Shown here piece by piece: positions 16,401 through 25,825 of a stretch of DNA of 64,000 nt. Both the position numbers and the translations under genes were made by a program. Source of the DNA: Sporocytophaga myxococcoides (GTDB lineage Bacteria; Bacteroidota; Bacteroidia; Cytophagales; Cytophagaceae). The DNA is taken from positions 186,001 through 250,000 of the forward strand of contig NZ_BBLT01000005.1 in NCBI RefSeq assembly GCF_000775915.1, in the 5' to 3' direction. The first letter of the stretch is position 1. Each line of letters begins with the position of its first letter. The notes under the pieces were generated by a model. It was not told where the DNA came from and did no database searches. It saw only the letters and a list, made by a program, of their open reading frames with translations.

Positions 16401-16577
16401 TTAAAGTTTTACAACAGACTTTAATTTAGAAGGATCAATTGCTTTTCTTAGTATGGATTCCTGTTGTTTTTGGAATATATTTTCAATGCTGGCTTTCATT
16501 TCAGGAGAGGTAAAGTCAACTTTTTTAACTTCCCAATCAGCTCCTTTTATGATAATTTTGTTAATTTTTTTTGCCAT
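16401..16577 (-). CDS. Small hypothetical protein coupled to the peptidase gene
   Basis: 58 aa from an ATG reading MAKKINKIIIKGADWEVKKV. The frame is open 7 codons further up from another ATG, but the internal start gives the more natural N-terminus. Lys-rich, two predicted helices (SPEMKASIENIFQKQQESIL), no membrane segment or cysteine. Its stop is 4 bases before the GTG of the downstream cysteine-peptidase gene, so the two were probably one operon. It might be a partner, substrate or regulator of the peptidase; this is inferred from context only. Confidence 0.55.
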   Translation of the reverse strand: MAKKINKIIIKGADWEVKKVDFTSPEMKASIENIFQKQQESILRKAIDPSKLKSVVKL

Positions 16578-16874
16578 AGTTTTGAAAAAGATCTTCAAAC
16601 CTATTTATTAGATTTTAAAAACCAATAAATTTTGCTAAATTTTTTGGTTAGTGTTAAATTTTTTAATCGGTGAGTATAGTAAAAATAATAAACTCATCAT
16701 ACATATTTCATTACCTGTGTTTTATCAGCCATTAGAAATTATTGAATCTCAATCCTCATCTGGCCCTTCACTAATCTTATCACTTTGTAAGTACTGATTA
16801 CAAATTATTTTTACGATTATTTAAACGATTTTTTTTTCTAACTTAGAGATTTAGGAAAAAACAATATTAACTCA

Positions 16875-17726
16875 TTGATTGCCAGTTTAGATTTTTTGCC
16901 GGAATACAAACAGGAGGAGCTGAAGCTTATCACAGATCTGGTTGTGGAAAAGATGAAGCCTGCTAAACTGCTGCTTTTCGGAAGTTATGCGCGGAATACC
17001 TGGGCTGAGGAGGAAAAAGTAGAAGAGGGTAACCGGTTGATTTTCAAAAGTGATTACGACATTCTGGTCATTACTTCTGAAGAACTGGGCAATGTCTCCA
17101 GCACCAGATGGCGCAAGACCAAACAAAAGCTGAAGAAGCTGGAATTGTCCACAACTGTTACAGCCATCCACCACAGCGCTGACTTCATCAATAAAGAACT
17201 CAAAGCCGGTAGTTATTTCTTCACCGATGTGATCCGTGAGGGGATTGTATTATACGATTCCGGAGAGGTGACTCTAGCAACTCCTGGAAAGGTAAATCCG
17301 GATGCGGTGCTTAAAAGGGCTAAAGAGGAGTATGAATACTGGTTTAAAAATGCAGAACAATTTCAAAAAGGCTATAGAATGTATTTTGAAGATGGAGATT
17401 ATAAGTTTGCTGCATTTCATCTTCACCAAGCCACTGAAAGCTTTTACTCAGCTGTTGCCTTAGTCTTCACACATTACAAAGGCAAGAACCATGACCTTGA
17501 TGAATTAGGTAAGACTGCTGCGGTAATCAATAGAGAATTCCGAACTGTATTCCCAAAAGAAACCCAAGAACAGATTGATCGTTACGAGCTGTTGAAGAAG
17601 GCTTATATTGATGCAAGATATAAGAAGGGGTATACGATTACGAAAGAGGATTTGGAGTATTTGAGTGAGAGGATAGAGGTGTTGAGGGAGTTGGTGAAGA
17701 GGGTTTGTGAGGAGAGGCTGGGGTGA
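16875..17726 (+). CDS. MNT nucleotidyltransferase-HEPN fusion protein
   Basis: 283 aa. The N-terminal half has the minimal nucleotidyltransferase motif: LLLFGSYARNTW, then SDYDILVI after a longer insert than usual. The C-terminal half (from about residue 140) is a HEPN domain: AKEEYEYWFKNAEQF, AAFHLHQATESFYSAVAL, then KNHDLDELG. In stand-alone MNT/HEPN pairs the HEPN part is an RNase-type toxin and the MNT part the neutralising AMPylator; here both are in one chain. No ATG occurs upstream before a stop, so the start is TTG (or ATT nearby). It lies at the left edge of the defence-like island and is followed by a strong terminator. Confidence 0.8.
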   Translation: MIASLDFLPEYKQEELKLITDLVVEKMKPAKLLLFGSYARNTWAEEEKVEEGNRLIFKSDYDILVITSEELGNVSSTRWRKTKQKLKKLELSTTVTAIHHSADFINKELKAGSYFFTDVIREGIVLYDSGEVTLATPGKVNPDAVLKRAKEEYEYWFKNAEQFQKGYRMYFEDGDYKFAAFHLHQATESFYSAVALVFTHYKGKNHDLDELGKTAAVINREFRTVFPKETQEQIDRYELLKKAYIDARYKKGYTITKEDLEYLSERIEVLRELVKRVCEERLG

Positions 17727-17759
17727 AGGATTATCTTAGCTTCTTATTGAAATTTAAAT

Positions 17760-17795
17760 AATCCCCTTCTGACTAAGCTCAGCAGGGGATTTTAG
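17760..17795. terminator. Bidirectional terminator between convergent genes
   Basis: ATCCCC pairs with GGGGAT, with an inner CTGA/TCAG stem, and TTTTAG follows. It lies between the stops of the MNT-HEPN gene and the leftward UPF0339 gene. Confidence 0.65.
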
Positions 17796-17811
17796 TTTGA
17801 GAATATAAAGA

Positions 17812-18141
17812 TTAAGCTAAATCTTCAATCGGAGCAGTAGGAGCATCTCTTTTTACTGCTTCAATTCCGTTTTCTCTTGCTTGTATGGTAGTGTACATTT
17901 CACTAACACCAATGACTTCTCCATTTGCAGCTTTTAATACAAAATAATAATAGTTGTTAGTAGATATTTTTCTTTCGTACTTACTGTCATAAGGAGCATT
18001 TGCTTTGACGGAGGCAATCCCATTTAAACACGATTGCTTTGTGGTGTAGCCTTCTCCGGAAAGAATGTTTTCTCCATTTCTGGCCTTTAAACGATAGTAA
18101 TATTGTGTACTTCGGTTCACCTGAAATTTAGGGTTGTTCAT
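17812..18141 (-). CDS. UPF0339 / DUF1508 (YegP-like) protein
   Basis: 109 aa with two tandem copies of the DUF1508 unit. Copy one runs YYYRLKARNGENILSGEGYT to GIASVKANAP; copy two runs YYYFVLKAANGEVIGVSEMY to GIEAVKRDAP. The motif F.LKA.NG..I..S..Y.....a..GI.SV is characteristic. The family is small, cytoplasmic and widespread, with no established biochemical role. An ATG 16 codons upstream is in frame, but the conserved part begins just after the start chosen (MNNPKFQV). Confidence 0.85.
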   Translation of the reverse strand: MNNPKFQVNRSTQYYYRLKARNGENILSGEGYTTKQSCLNGIASVKANAPYDSKYERKISTNNYYYFVLKAANGEVIGVSEMYTTIQARENGIEAVKRDAPTAPIEDLA

Positions 18142-18435
18142 TTTATTGAATTTTTTATTATCTAATAAAAGTATTGGCTTGCAACGCAATCCATTTGCGT
18201 TGAATAGATTTTTTATTATTTTTTTGAAATATTTTTTGTCTATCTTGAGAGAATAACATCATCAGTATTGGGATTATAATTAAATGATATGGGCTGATGA
18301 AACTGTTACTAGGTTTGAGGCTCATAGTAGGAAAGTTTTTTAAATGTGCTACAGGTGAAGTGTTCTTCACTAAAAATGAATTAATTGTAAACCATCGTTT
18401 TAATTTTATCGGCTTTACAATGCTGAGGCATTAGT

Positions 18436-18897
18436 TCAAGAAAATCTTTTAGGAATTCTTTGGCCTTCTTCAACTTTAGATGATAGTTCCTTTAAAGCTT
18501 TTATTGGGAAGCTTAATAATTCTTTTCCAAAGCCTTTTCGATGACTGTATGCTTGATTGATTATTTTACCTGGTCCATTGAAAATTTCGGATATTGTTCC
18601 GTCTTCTTCAAATTTTAATCCTAGATAATAGTCGCAGCAGTTTTTAAAGGTAAGGCTGTTTTTAAATGTAGCTTTTATCTGTACTTTCTGTCCGGTTGAA
18701 GTAACTCCATCGTAATGTTTCTCTAATTTTTCGTATAGTTTAAGATCATACAAAACCTCAGCAGCTATTTCACCAAGGTCCCCGACTAATCTTCCATCCA
18801 TCGTGAACTCTTTATGTGGATATCGTGCTTTTAGCTCTTTTATGATTGCTTGTATTTCAGAAATTTTGTTTTTGACGAATTGAAGATTATTTTCCAT
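18436..18897 (-). CDS. DUF6998-like PD-(D/E)XK-fold protein
   Basis: 153 aa. The segment FTMDGRLVGDLGEIAAEVLY, followed by HYDGVTSTGQKVQIKAT and IFNGPGK, matches the pattern I associate with DUF6998. It also has the spacing of a PD-(D/E)XK nuclease core: Glu in the helix, Asp before the hairpin, then Q-I-K in place of E-x-K. The Gln for Glu change suggests altered or lost catalysis. It is divergent from the type I restriction operon 290 bases away, so it may be an accessory defence gene; that role is inferred. Confidence 0.65.
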   Translation of the reverse strand: MENNLQFVKNKISEIQAIIKELKARYPHKEFTMDGRLVGDLGEIAAEVLYDLKLYEKLEKHYDGVTSTGQKVQIKATFKNSLTFKNCCDYYLGLKFEEDGTISEIFNGPGKIINQAYSHRKGFGKELLSFPIKALKELSSKVEEGQRIPKRFS

Positions 18898-19189
18898 ATT
18901 TTTTTGTTGGTAGAATTCCCCTGCAAGACAAACGGAAATTTCCAGATTTTATAAGAGTTTTATAAGGTGCAGATTTTTAGGTTCTTTAATGTCGAATTTT
19001 TATTTTATCCCAGCTTTTCGATTGCTTCCTATGTTTCAAAATATTACGAGCTTCCAATTGAGGAGAAACCTTTCTGTTCCCATTCAATGTAGACATGGCT
19101 TGAGCAGATTTGCAAATTTCTATTTCGTCCTATTGCGGTCATCAAAATTTTATTGTATTCTTATTGGTTATAAAAACTAAATTTTATTA

Positions 19190-21388
19190 ATGACCCCTCA
19201 AATGAATTCCGCTCACAGCGATCTGGTTGGTTTTATCTGGAACATAGCCAATAAATTGCGTGGGCCATATCGTCCTCCTCAATACAGAAGGGTAATGTTG
19301 CCAATGACGGTTTTACGTCGGATGGACTCTGTGCTTGAAAATAATAAAGATCAGGTAATTCAACAATATCAGAAACTGAAAGCGCAGAATCTTTCTGAAG
19401 AAGCCATTCATAAGATTATAGCTACCAAAGCTTCTGGTGATCGCAATCACCCTTTATACAACATTAGTCCTTTTACCTTCAAAAAAATGTTGGGGGATCC
19501 TGATGGTATTGCCAAAAACCTTGTAGCTTATATCAATAGTTTTTCTCCAAAGGCATTGGAGATCTTTGAAAAATTTGATTTTGAAAAAGAGATTGAAAAA
19601 CTGGACAGTGCCAACCGCTTGTTTACCATTGTAAAAGAATTTGCAGATATTGACTTGCACCCAGATAGGGTATCGAATCTGAACATGGGTTATGTGTTCG
19701 AAGAGCTGGTAAGAAAATTTAACGAACAGGCCAATGAAGAGGCGGGAGACCACTTTACACCCCGTGAAGTAATTGGCTTAATGGCTAATCTTTTATATAC
19801 AGATGAAGAGGAAGTTTACAAACCTGGCATTGTGCGCACTATCTATGATCCTACATGTGGAACAGGTGGGATGCTTTCAGTTTCAGAAGAATACATTAAG
19901 GAACAGAATCCCCAAGCCAATCTGGTACTGTTTGGACAGGAATACAATCCTGAATCGTGGGCAGTATGTTGCTCAGACCTTTTGATAAAAGATGAGTCTG
20001 TGGATAACATTGTATTTGGCGATACGCTTGGGGATGGAAAAACTGGTGACGGACACCCTCAGGAGAAATTTCACTACATGATGTCTAACCCGCCTTTTGG
20101 AGTAGAATGGAAACCGCAGCAGGACTTTGTGGTTAAAGAATACAATACCTCAGGTTTTAAGGGCAGGTTCGGACCCGGACTGCCAAGGATCAACGATGGA
20201 GCCTTGCTGTTTCTTCTGCATATGATTTCCAAGATGCACGATGCTCCGGAAGATGGTGGAGATGGATCTAAGATTGGTATTGTTTTCAATGGATCGCCTT
20301 TGTTCACAGGGGACGCAGGCTCCGGGGAAAGTAACATCAGAAGGTGGATCATTGAAAATGACTGGTTGGATGCTGTAGTGGCATTGCCCGACCAGTTGTT
20401 TTACAATACCGGCATTTTTACCTATATCTGGATTGTAAGCAATAAAAAACAGGCCAACAGAAAAGGAAAGGTTCAGTTGATCGATGCTACTAAGCATTTT
20501 CAGAAAATGCGCAAGAGCCTGGGGAATAAACGTAATGAATTGTCCGATGCGCACATCGCTGAAATAACCAGGCTATATGGTGAGTTTAAACACGACAATA
20601 CATCTAAAGTATTGATAGATGGAGAAAGCAAGGAAAAGATCTGTTCCAAAATTTTTAACAACAGGGAGTTTGGATATTTGAAAATTACGGTAGAGAGACC
20701 TCTAAGACTTAATTTCACCATTTCTGATGAACGCATAGAACGACTAAAAGATGAAACTGCTTTTGCAGCCTTGACAGAAAGCAAGAAAAAAGACAAATCT
20801 GAAAAAGAGGCGGAAATCAAAGAAGGTCTTGCTTTACAGGAATCGATATTAGAAGCCTTATCAAAATTTAAAACAGATAAACAATACAAGGATCGGGAGA
20901 AATTCCTGAAGGTGCTGGACAACGCTTTGAAAAACCTCAAACTTGCACCTGCTTTGAAAAACCTCAAACTTGCACCTGCTTTGAAAAAAGCAATACTATC
21001 TGCCTTATCTGAAAGGGATGCGGAGGCAGAAATCTGCAGAGACAGCAAAGGCAACCCTGAGCCGGACGCTGATTTACGTGATACCGAACTTGTGCCTCTT
21101 CCAGGCAAAATTTCTTTGCCTTTGCCACTGGACTATGATGCTAAGGCAGACAATAAAGAGTTGCTCAAGCTGGTAAAAAAACATATTGATGAGTACCTGA
21201 AAAAAGAAGTACTCCCGCATGTGCCGGATGCCTGGGTGGATTATTCTAAAACTAAAGTGGGATATGAAATACCACTGAACCGTCATTTTTATGTGTACGA
21301 GCCTCCCCGTGGTCTGGACGAGATTGAATCAGAAATTGAAAAGGTAGAAGCGGAGATTCTGGAAATGTTGAAGGATTTGAAATTGTAA
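19190..21388 (+). CDS. hsdM: Type I restriction-modification DNA methyltransferase subunit
   Basis: 732 aa. N-terminal HsdM helical domain (SDLVGFIWNIANKLRGPY; VMLPMTVLRRMDSVL), then the N6-adenine methylase core with the SAM-binding motif DPTCGTGGM (about residue 222) and catalytic NPPFGVEW (about 300). A long C-terminal extension contains a 9-residue tandem duplication (ALKNLKLAP twice). It methylates adenine in the recognition site as part of an M2S complex. First gene of hsdM-hsdS-hsdR, with hsdS starting 4 bases after its stop. No clear promoter motif was identified upstream. Confidence 0.95.
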   Translation: MTPQMNSAHSDLVGFIWNIANKLRGPYRPPQYRRVMLPMTVLRRMDSVLENNKDQVIQQYQKLKAQNLSEEAIHKIIATKASGDRNHPLYNISPFTFKKMLGDPDGIAKNLVAYINSFSPKALEIFEKFDFEKEIEKLDSANRLFTIVKEFADIDLHPDRVSNLNMGYVFEELVRKFNEQANEEAGDHFTPREVIGLMANLLYTDEEEVYKPGIVRTIYDPTCGTGGMLSVSEEYIKEQNPQANLVLFGQEYNPESWAVCCSDLLIKDESVDNIVFGDTLGDGKTGDGHPQEKFHYMMSNPPFGVEWKPQQDFVVKEYNTSGFKGRFGPGLPRINDGALLFLLHMISKMHDAPEDGGDGSKIGIVFNGSPLFTGDAGSGESNIRRWIIENDWLDAVVALPDQLFYNTGIFTYIWIVSNKKQANRKGKVQLIDATKHFQKMRKSLGNKRNELSDAHIAEITRLYGEFKHDNTSKVLIDGESKEKICSKIFNNREFGYLKITVERPLRLNFTISDERIERLKDETAFAALTESKKKDKSEKEAEIKEGLALQESILEALSKFKTDKQYKDREKFLKVLDNALKNLKLAPALKNLKLAPALKKAILSALSERDAEAEICRDSKGNPEPDADLRDTELVPLPGKISLPLPLDYDAKADNKELLKLVKKHIDEYLKKEVLPHVPDAWVDYSKTKVGYEIPLNRHFYVYEPPRGLDEIESEIEKVEAEILEMLKDLKL
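20924..20977 (+). repeat. Perfect 27-bp tandem duplication inside hsdM
   Basis: The unit begins GCTTTGAAAAACCTCAAACT and is present twice without mismatch, with a third partial start (GCTTTGAAAAAA). It encodes ALKNLKLAP twice and keeps the frame. Perfect identity implies a recent slippage event. Confidence 0.9.
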
Positions 21389-21392
21389 TGAA

Positions 21393-22730
21393 ATGAAAAA
21401 ACAAGCGTCGGGTTCTAAATTAAGTGAAAGAAAAAAGCAGGAAAATTGGGAGGAAACTCGTTTGCAATTTCTGTCAACAATAAAAAATAGCAACGTTGAT
21501 AAGAAAGCAGAAGAAAACGAGGATCACGTATTGCTGTGTAATTACGTAGATGTTTATTATAATGATTTTATTACCTCGGAAATTTCTTTCATGCCTGCGA
21601 GTGCCACTAAAGAAGAAATTTCAAAATTTCAAATTTTAAAAGGGGATGTAATTATTACCAAAGATTCAGAATCAGCAGATGATATTGGGATACCAGCTTT
21701 GGTTGATGAAGTATTAGATAATGTTATATGTGGTTATCATTTAAGTTTGATTCGACCATCTAAGGATATATGTCCATTATATCTGTTATATTTTTTTCAG
21801 TCAACCTATGCACAATCATATTTTGAAATTTACGCAAATGGAGTTACTAGATTTGGACTTCCTTTGTATGCAATAAAGAAGATTCCAATTCTACATCCTA
21901 AATACGAATCACAAGTTTTGATTGCAGAATATTTACAATCAAAAACTGCTCAAATAGACGCTCTCATTTCCAAAAAAGAAGAACTCTTAAAACTTCTTGC
22001 AGAAAAAAGAACAGCTCTTATTACCAAAGCTGTAACCAAAGGTTTAAATCCTGATGTGAAAATGCAAGACTCAGGAGTGGAATGGTTGGGGGAGATTCCG
22101 GAGCATTGGGAGGTGAAGAAGATTAAATTTGTTGCGAATTGTAATGTTGACAAGTTGCCCGATAATACAGATCCCGACTTTGAGATCAGGTATGTAGATA
22201 TTTCAAGTGTTAATTTTGACCATGGAATAACTAATAAGGAAGATTATGTATTTGAAAAAGCCCCATCTAGAGCAAGAAGAAGAGTTACCAATGGGGATAC
22301 AATTGTGAGTACAGTTAGAACTTATTTAAAAGCTATTGCTTATGTTGAAAGTCCTGAACCTAATTTGATTGTTTCAACCGGTTTTGCTGTGTTAAGTCCT
22401 AAATCTAATTTTATTTCCTCTAAATTTTTTAGCTATTTATTGAAGTCACAACCATTTATTCAATATGTAATGGCAAATTCAAATGGCGTAAGTTATCCAG
22501 CTATTAATCCTTCATCTATCATGGATTTTTATATGGTAATCCCTCCATTTAAAGAACAGAATGATATTGAACAGAAAGTTGAAGGTATATTATCGTCATC
22601 AGTATTAATTGAGTCAAAGATAATTAAGGCCATTGAGCAACTCAAAGAATACCGCACCGCACTTATCACTCACGCTGTTACAGGCAAGCTAGATCTTTCA
22701 AAGTATCAAAGTGAGGAGGAGGCCTCATGA
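21393..22730 (+). CDS. hsdS: Type I restriction-modification specificity subunit
   Basis: 445 aa with two target-recognition domains, each followed by a conserved helical spacer: AQIDALISKKEELLKLLAEK with RTALITKAVTKGL in the middle and IKAIEQLKEYRTALITHAVT at the end. The second half begins with the classic SGVEWLGEIPEHWEVKKIK. The first half begins unusually (KKQASGSKLSERKKQENWEE) and lacks that WLGEIPEHW lead-in. HsdS dictates the bipartite DNA site for both HsdM and HsdR. Its stop overlaps the hsdR start (ATGA). Confidence 0.92.
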   Translation: MKKQASGSKLSERKKQENWEETRLQFLSTIKNSNVDKKAEENEDHVLLCNYVDVYYNDFITSEISFMPASATKEEISKFQILKGDVIITKDSESADDIGIPALVDEVLDNVICGYHLSLIRPSKDICPLYLLYFFQSTYAQSYFEIYANGVTRFGLPLYAIKKIPILHPKYESQVLIAEYLQSKTAQIDALISKKEELLKLLAEKRTALITKAVTKGLNPDVKMQDSGVEWLGEIPEHWEVKKIKFVANCNVDKLPDNTDPDFEIRYVDISSVNFDHGITNKEDYVFEKAPSRARRRVTNGDTIVSTVRTYLKAIAYVESPEPNLIVSTGFAVLSPKSNFISSKFFSYLLKSQPFIQYVMANSNGVSYPAINPSSIMDFYMVIPPFKEQNDIEQKVEGILSSSVLIESKIIKAIEQLKEYRTALITHAVTGKLDLSKYQSEEEAS

Positions 22731-25700
22731 GCAAACACAAGGAAATACGATTTGAAGAATATATAGAGCAATATCTGCTTACGCAAGCAGGCTATTGTAA
22801 AGGAAATCCAAAAGATTTTGATGCGGTAAAAGGAATTTTTGAAAAAGACTTTCTTGAGTTTATAGCTATAAGTCAGCCTTCCCGCTGGAAGACCTTACAG
22901 GAGTTTCATGGCAAATCAGCCGGAGAGGCGCTTGTAAAAGACCTGTTAAAAGAACTTGCAGCCAAAGGAGTGCTACATGTTTTGCGACATGGTTTCAAAT
23001 GCTTTGGCAAGCTTTTTCGACTGGCATATTTTGCTCCCAATACCAATTTGAATCCCACAGCCTGGGAAGACTATCAGAAAAATATACTTACTGTAAATCG
23101 GCAGGTACATTTCAGCGAAAAAAATCGTGAACTGTCATTGGACATGGTGCTGGCTGTTAATGGTATTCCTGTTGTGACCCTGGAGCTGAAAAATGCCATG
23201 ACCAACCAACGGGTAGAGAATGCTATAAGACAATACAAAGAAGACCGAGATCCGGAAGAAGCCATCTTCCGCTTCAAAGAAAGAAGCCTGGTGCATTTTG
23301 CCTTAGATACCGAAATGGTATTTATGACTACCCGGTTAAATAAGGAAAAGACCTTTTTTCTGCCCTTTAACAAGGGGTACAACATGGGCGGAGGAAACCC
23401 GCCTTCCGAAGATGGTAATTATCCGGTTGCCTACCTTTGGGAAGAAATACTTACCAGAGACAGCCTTTTGGACATAATAGGAAGGTTTATACATCTTCAG
23501 GTAGAAGAAAAACAGGAGCTGACCGAAAAAGGTCTGAAAACGGTCAAAAAGGAAACGATGATATTTCCCAGGTATCATCAGATCAGTGCAGTAAGGCAAC
23601 TGGTCGGTCATTCGAGGGAACATGGAGCAGGCAGAAATTATCTGATACAACATTCTGCAGGCTCCGGCAAGTCCAACTCTATCGCATGGCTGGCCCATCG
23701 TTTGTCCAGTTTACACAATGAGCAGGATGAAAAAATATTTGACACGGTCGTCGTTATTACCGACCGCAGAATACTGGATCAGCAGTTGCAGGACACCATC
23801 TATCAGTTTGAGCACAAACAAGGAGTTGTACAAAAGATAGACGAAAATACTCAGCAGCTGGTCAAAGCCTTGTCAACGGGAGTCCCGGTTATTATTTCCA
23901 CCATACAGAAATTTCCATTTATTTTCCAGGCTATAGAAACCCTGGAGAAAAAAGGAGAAAAGATAGAACTAAGCACCAAAGGGAAAACATTTGCAGTCAT
24001 AGTGGATGAAGCCCATAGTTCCCAATCCGGAGAAGCTGCTATGGAACTTCGAAAAGTACTGAACAAAGACGGTATTGAATCAGCCATTGCAGAGCAGATA
24101 CTTGACATGGAAGATGAGCCCTTGTCAGATGAGGCAAAAGAAGCGATGGCAAGAGAAATGCTTAAAAGGCCAAGACAGAAAAATATCAGTTTCTTTGCCT
24201 TTACAGCTACGCCAAAATATAAAACCCTTATTTTCTTTGATGAACCAGGAAAAGAAGGAAAGTTTCCCTTCCATCATTACAGCATGAAACAAGCCATAGA
24301 AGAAGGCTTTATCATGGATGTACTGAAACATTATACAACCTATACAACTTACTTTAAACTGGTAAAATCGGCAGAAGATGATCCGAAGCTTCCGAAGAAT
24401 AAAGCAGCTAAGGCACTTGCCAGATTCCTTGTAACGCATCCTTATAACCTGCGACAAAAGGTAGAGGTGATGGTTGAGCATTTCAGATTAAACACCCGGC
24501 ATCGTATAGGAGGCATGGCCAAAGCTATGGTAGTAACAGGCTCAAGATTGCAGGCCGTAAGATATAAACAAACTTTTGATTCCTATATCAAAGAAAAAGG
24601 TTATACAGATATTAAATCACTCGTAGCCTTTTCAGGTTCGGTTAAAGATCCTGATCTCAATGATGTAGAATACACAGAGCCAGGTTTAAATTTGGGAATA
24701 AAAGAAACAGAATTACCTCAGAAATTTTCAACAGGAGAGTATCAGGTATTAATTGTTGCAGAAAAATATCAGACAGGCTTTGATCAGCCTCTGTTACATA
24801 CCATGTACGTGGATAAGAAGCTGTCAGGGATACAGGCTGTACAAACACTCTCAAGATTAAACAGAACAGCCCCGGGCAAATCAGAAACCTTTGTACTCGA
24901 CTTCCAGAATGAACCGGCGGAGATATACAATGCATTTAAACCCTATTATACTGAGACTACAATTGAAGAGGTAACAGATCCGCATCAGTTGTATCGCCTG
25001 CAACACTCCATTGAAGATTGGAGAAGTTATACAGAGGAAGAAATAAATGCTTTTTGTGAGGTCTGGTTTAGAAAGCGACTGGAGTCAACACCAGGAGAGC
25101 ATAAAGCAATGGATACAATCGTAAACAAGGCTGTAGAGCGCTTTAAACAATTGAAAGAAGAAGAACAAGAACAGTTGAAAGGCCAATTGTCAGCATTCAG
25201 GAATTTGTATGCATATTTAAGTCAGGTGATACCCTTCCAGGATTCCGATCTTGAAAAATTATATACGTACTTAAGATTTTTAATTTTAAAATTACCTAAA
25301 AGAGAGTCAGATGTTACGATAAAGATAGATGATGATGTAACACTAAAATATTACAGATTGCAAAAAATAAGTGAAGGGTCTATTGATTTGAAAGTAGGAG
25401 AACCCGAACCCTTATATGGTCCTACAGAAGTAGGAACTGCGGGGCTTAAAGATGAAAAAGTAGTTTTATCAGAATTAATTGAAAAGCTTAATGAACGCTT
25501 TGGAACAGATTTCAAAGATGCAGATCGATTATATTTTGAACAGGTAAAACAGGCTGCAGTGGAAAATGAAAAAATCAAAGAAGCTGCACAGGCAAATACC
25601 ATGGATAATTTTCGTCATATCTGGGAGAAAATGATCACTACCATTCTTATCGATAGGATGCAGGGAAATGAGAAAATTTTCCAGAAGCTGATGGATGATA

Positions 25701-25765
25701 AAATTTTTCGGGGTATGGCATCAGAACATTTGATGAAAGAGGTGTATAATTGGCTGAGAAGATAG
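22727..25765 (+). CDS. hsdR: Type I restriction enzyme motor/nuclease subunit
   Basis: 1012 aa. N-terminal PD-(D/E)XK nuclease (DMVLAVNGIPVVTLELKNAM, with QYKEDR after it). A superfamily-2 DNA-translocating motor follows: Walker A HSAGSGKSNSIAWLA (about residue 307), VVITDRRILDQQLQ, DEAHSSQSG, FTATPKYKTL, then VAEKYQTGFDQPLL and QTLSRLNRTAPGK. The C-terminal helical domain binds the HsdM/HsdS core. All motor motifs look intact, so the system should be functional. Start overlaps the hsdS stop by four bases, showing tight coupling. Confidence 0.95.
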   Translation: MSKHKEIRFEEYIEQYLLTQAGYCKGNPKDFDAVKGIFEKDFLEFIAISQPSRWKTLQEFHGKSAGEALVKDLLKELAAKGVLHVLRHGFKCFGKLFRLAYFAPNTNLNPTAWEDYQKNILTVNRQVHFSEKNRELSLDMVLAVNGIPVVTLELKNAMTNQRVENAIRQYKEDRDPEEAIFRFKERSLVHFALDTEMVFMTTRLNKEKTFFLPFNKGYNMGGGNPPSEDGNYPVAYLWEEILTRDSLLDIIGRFIHLQVEEKQELTEKGLKTVKKETMIFPRYHQISAVRQLVGHSREHGAGRNYLIQHSAGSGKSNSIAWLAHRLSSLHNEQDEKIFDTVVVITDRRILDQQLQDTIYQFEHKQGVVQKIDENTQQLVKALSTGVPVIISTIQKFPFIFQAIETLEKKGEKIELSTKGKTFAVIVDEAHSSQSGEAAMELRKVLNKDGIESAIAEQILDMEDEPLSDEAKEAMAREMLKRPRQKNISFFAFTATPKYKTLIFFDEPGKEGKFPFHHYSMKQAIEEGFIMDVLKHYTTYTTYFKLVKSAEDDPKLPKNKAAKALARFLVTHPYNLRQKVEVMVEHFRLNTRHRIGGMAKAMVVTGSRLQAVRYKQTFDSYIKEKGYTDIKSLVAFSGSVKDPDLNDVEYTEPGLNLGIKETELPQKFSTGEYQVLIVAEKYQTGFDQPLLHTMYVDKKLSGIQAVQTLSRLNRTAPGKSETFVLDFQNEPAEIYNAFKPYYTETTIEEVTDPHQLYRLQHSIEDWRSYTEEEINAFCEVWFRKRLESTPGEHKAMDTIVNKAVERFKQLKEEEQEQLKGQLSAFRNLYAYLSQVIPFQDSDLEKLYTYLRFLILKLPKRESDVTIKIDDDVTLKYYRLQKISEGSIDLKVGEPEPLYGPTEVGTAGLKDEKVVLSELIEKLNERFGTDFKDADRLYFEQVKQAAVENEKIKEAAQANTMDNFRHIWEKMITTILIDRMQGNEKIFQKLMDDKIFRGMASEHLMKEVYNWLRR

Positions 25766-25825
25766 AGCAAACCTTAATGTTAAATTCAATAATTTACTTA
25801 CCTTTAAAATTATTATTATACAGGT

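Noticed and set aside
18158-18370. 70-aa leftward frame upstream of the UPF0339 gene
   Set aside because: It overlaps the promoter region of the UPF0339 gene, has no recognisable domain, and better explanations exist for the region.
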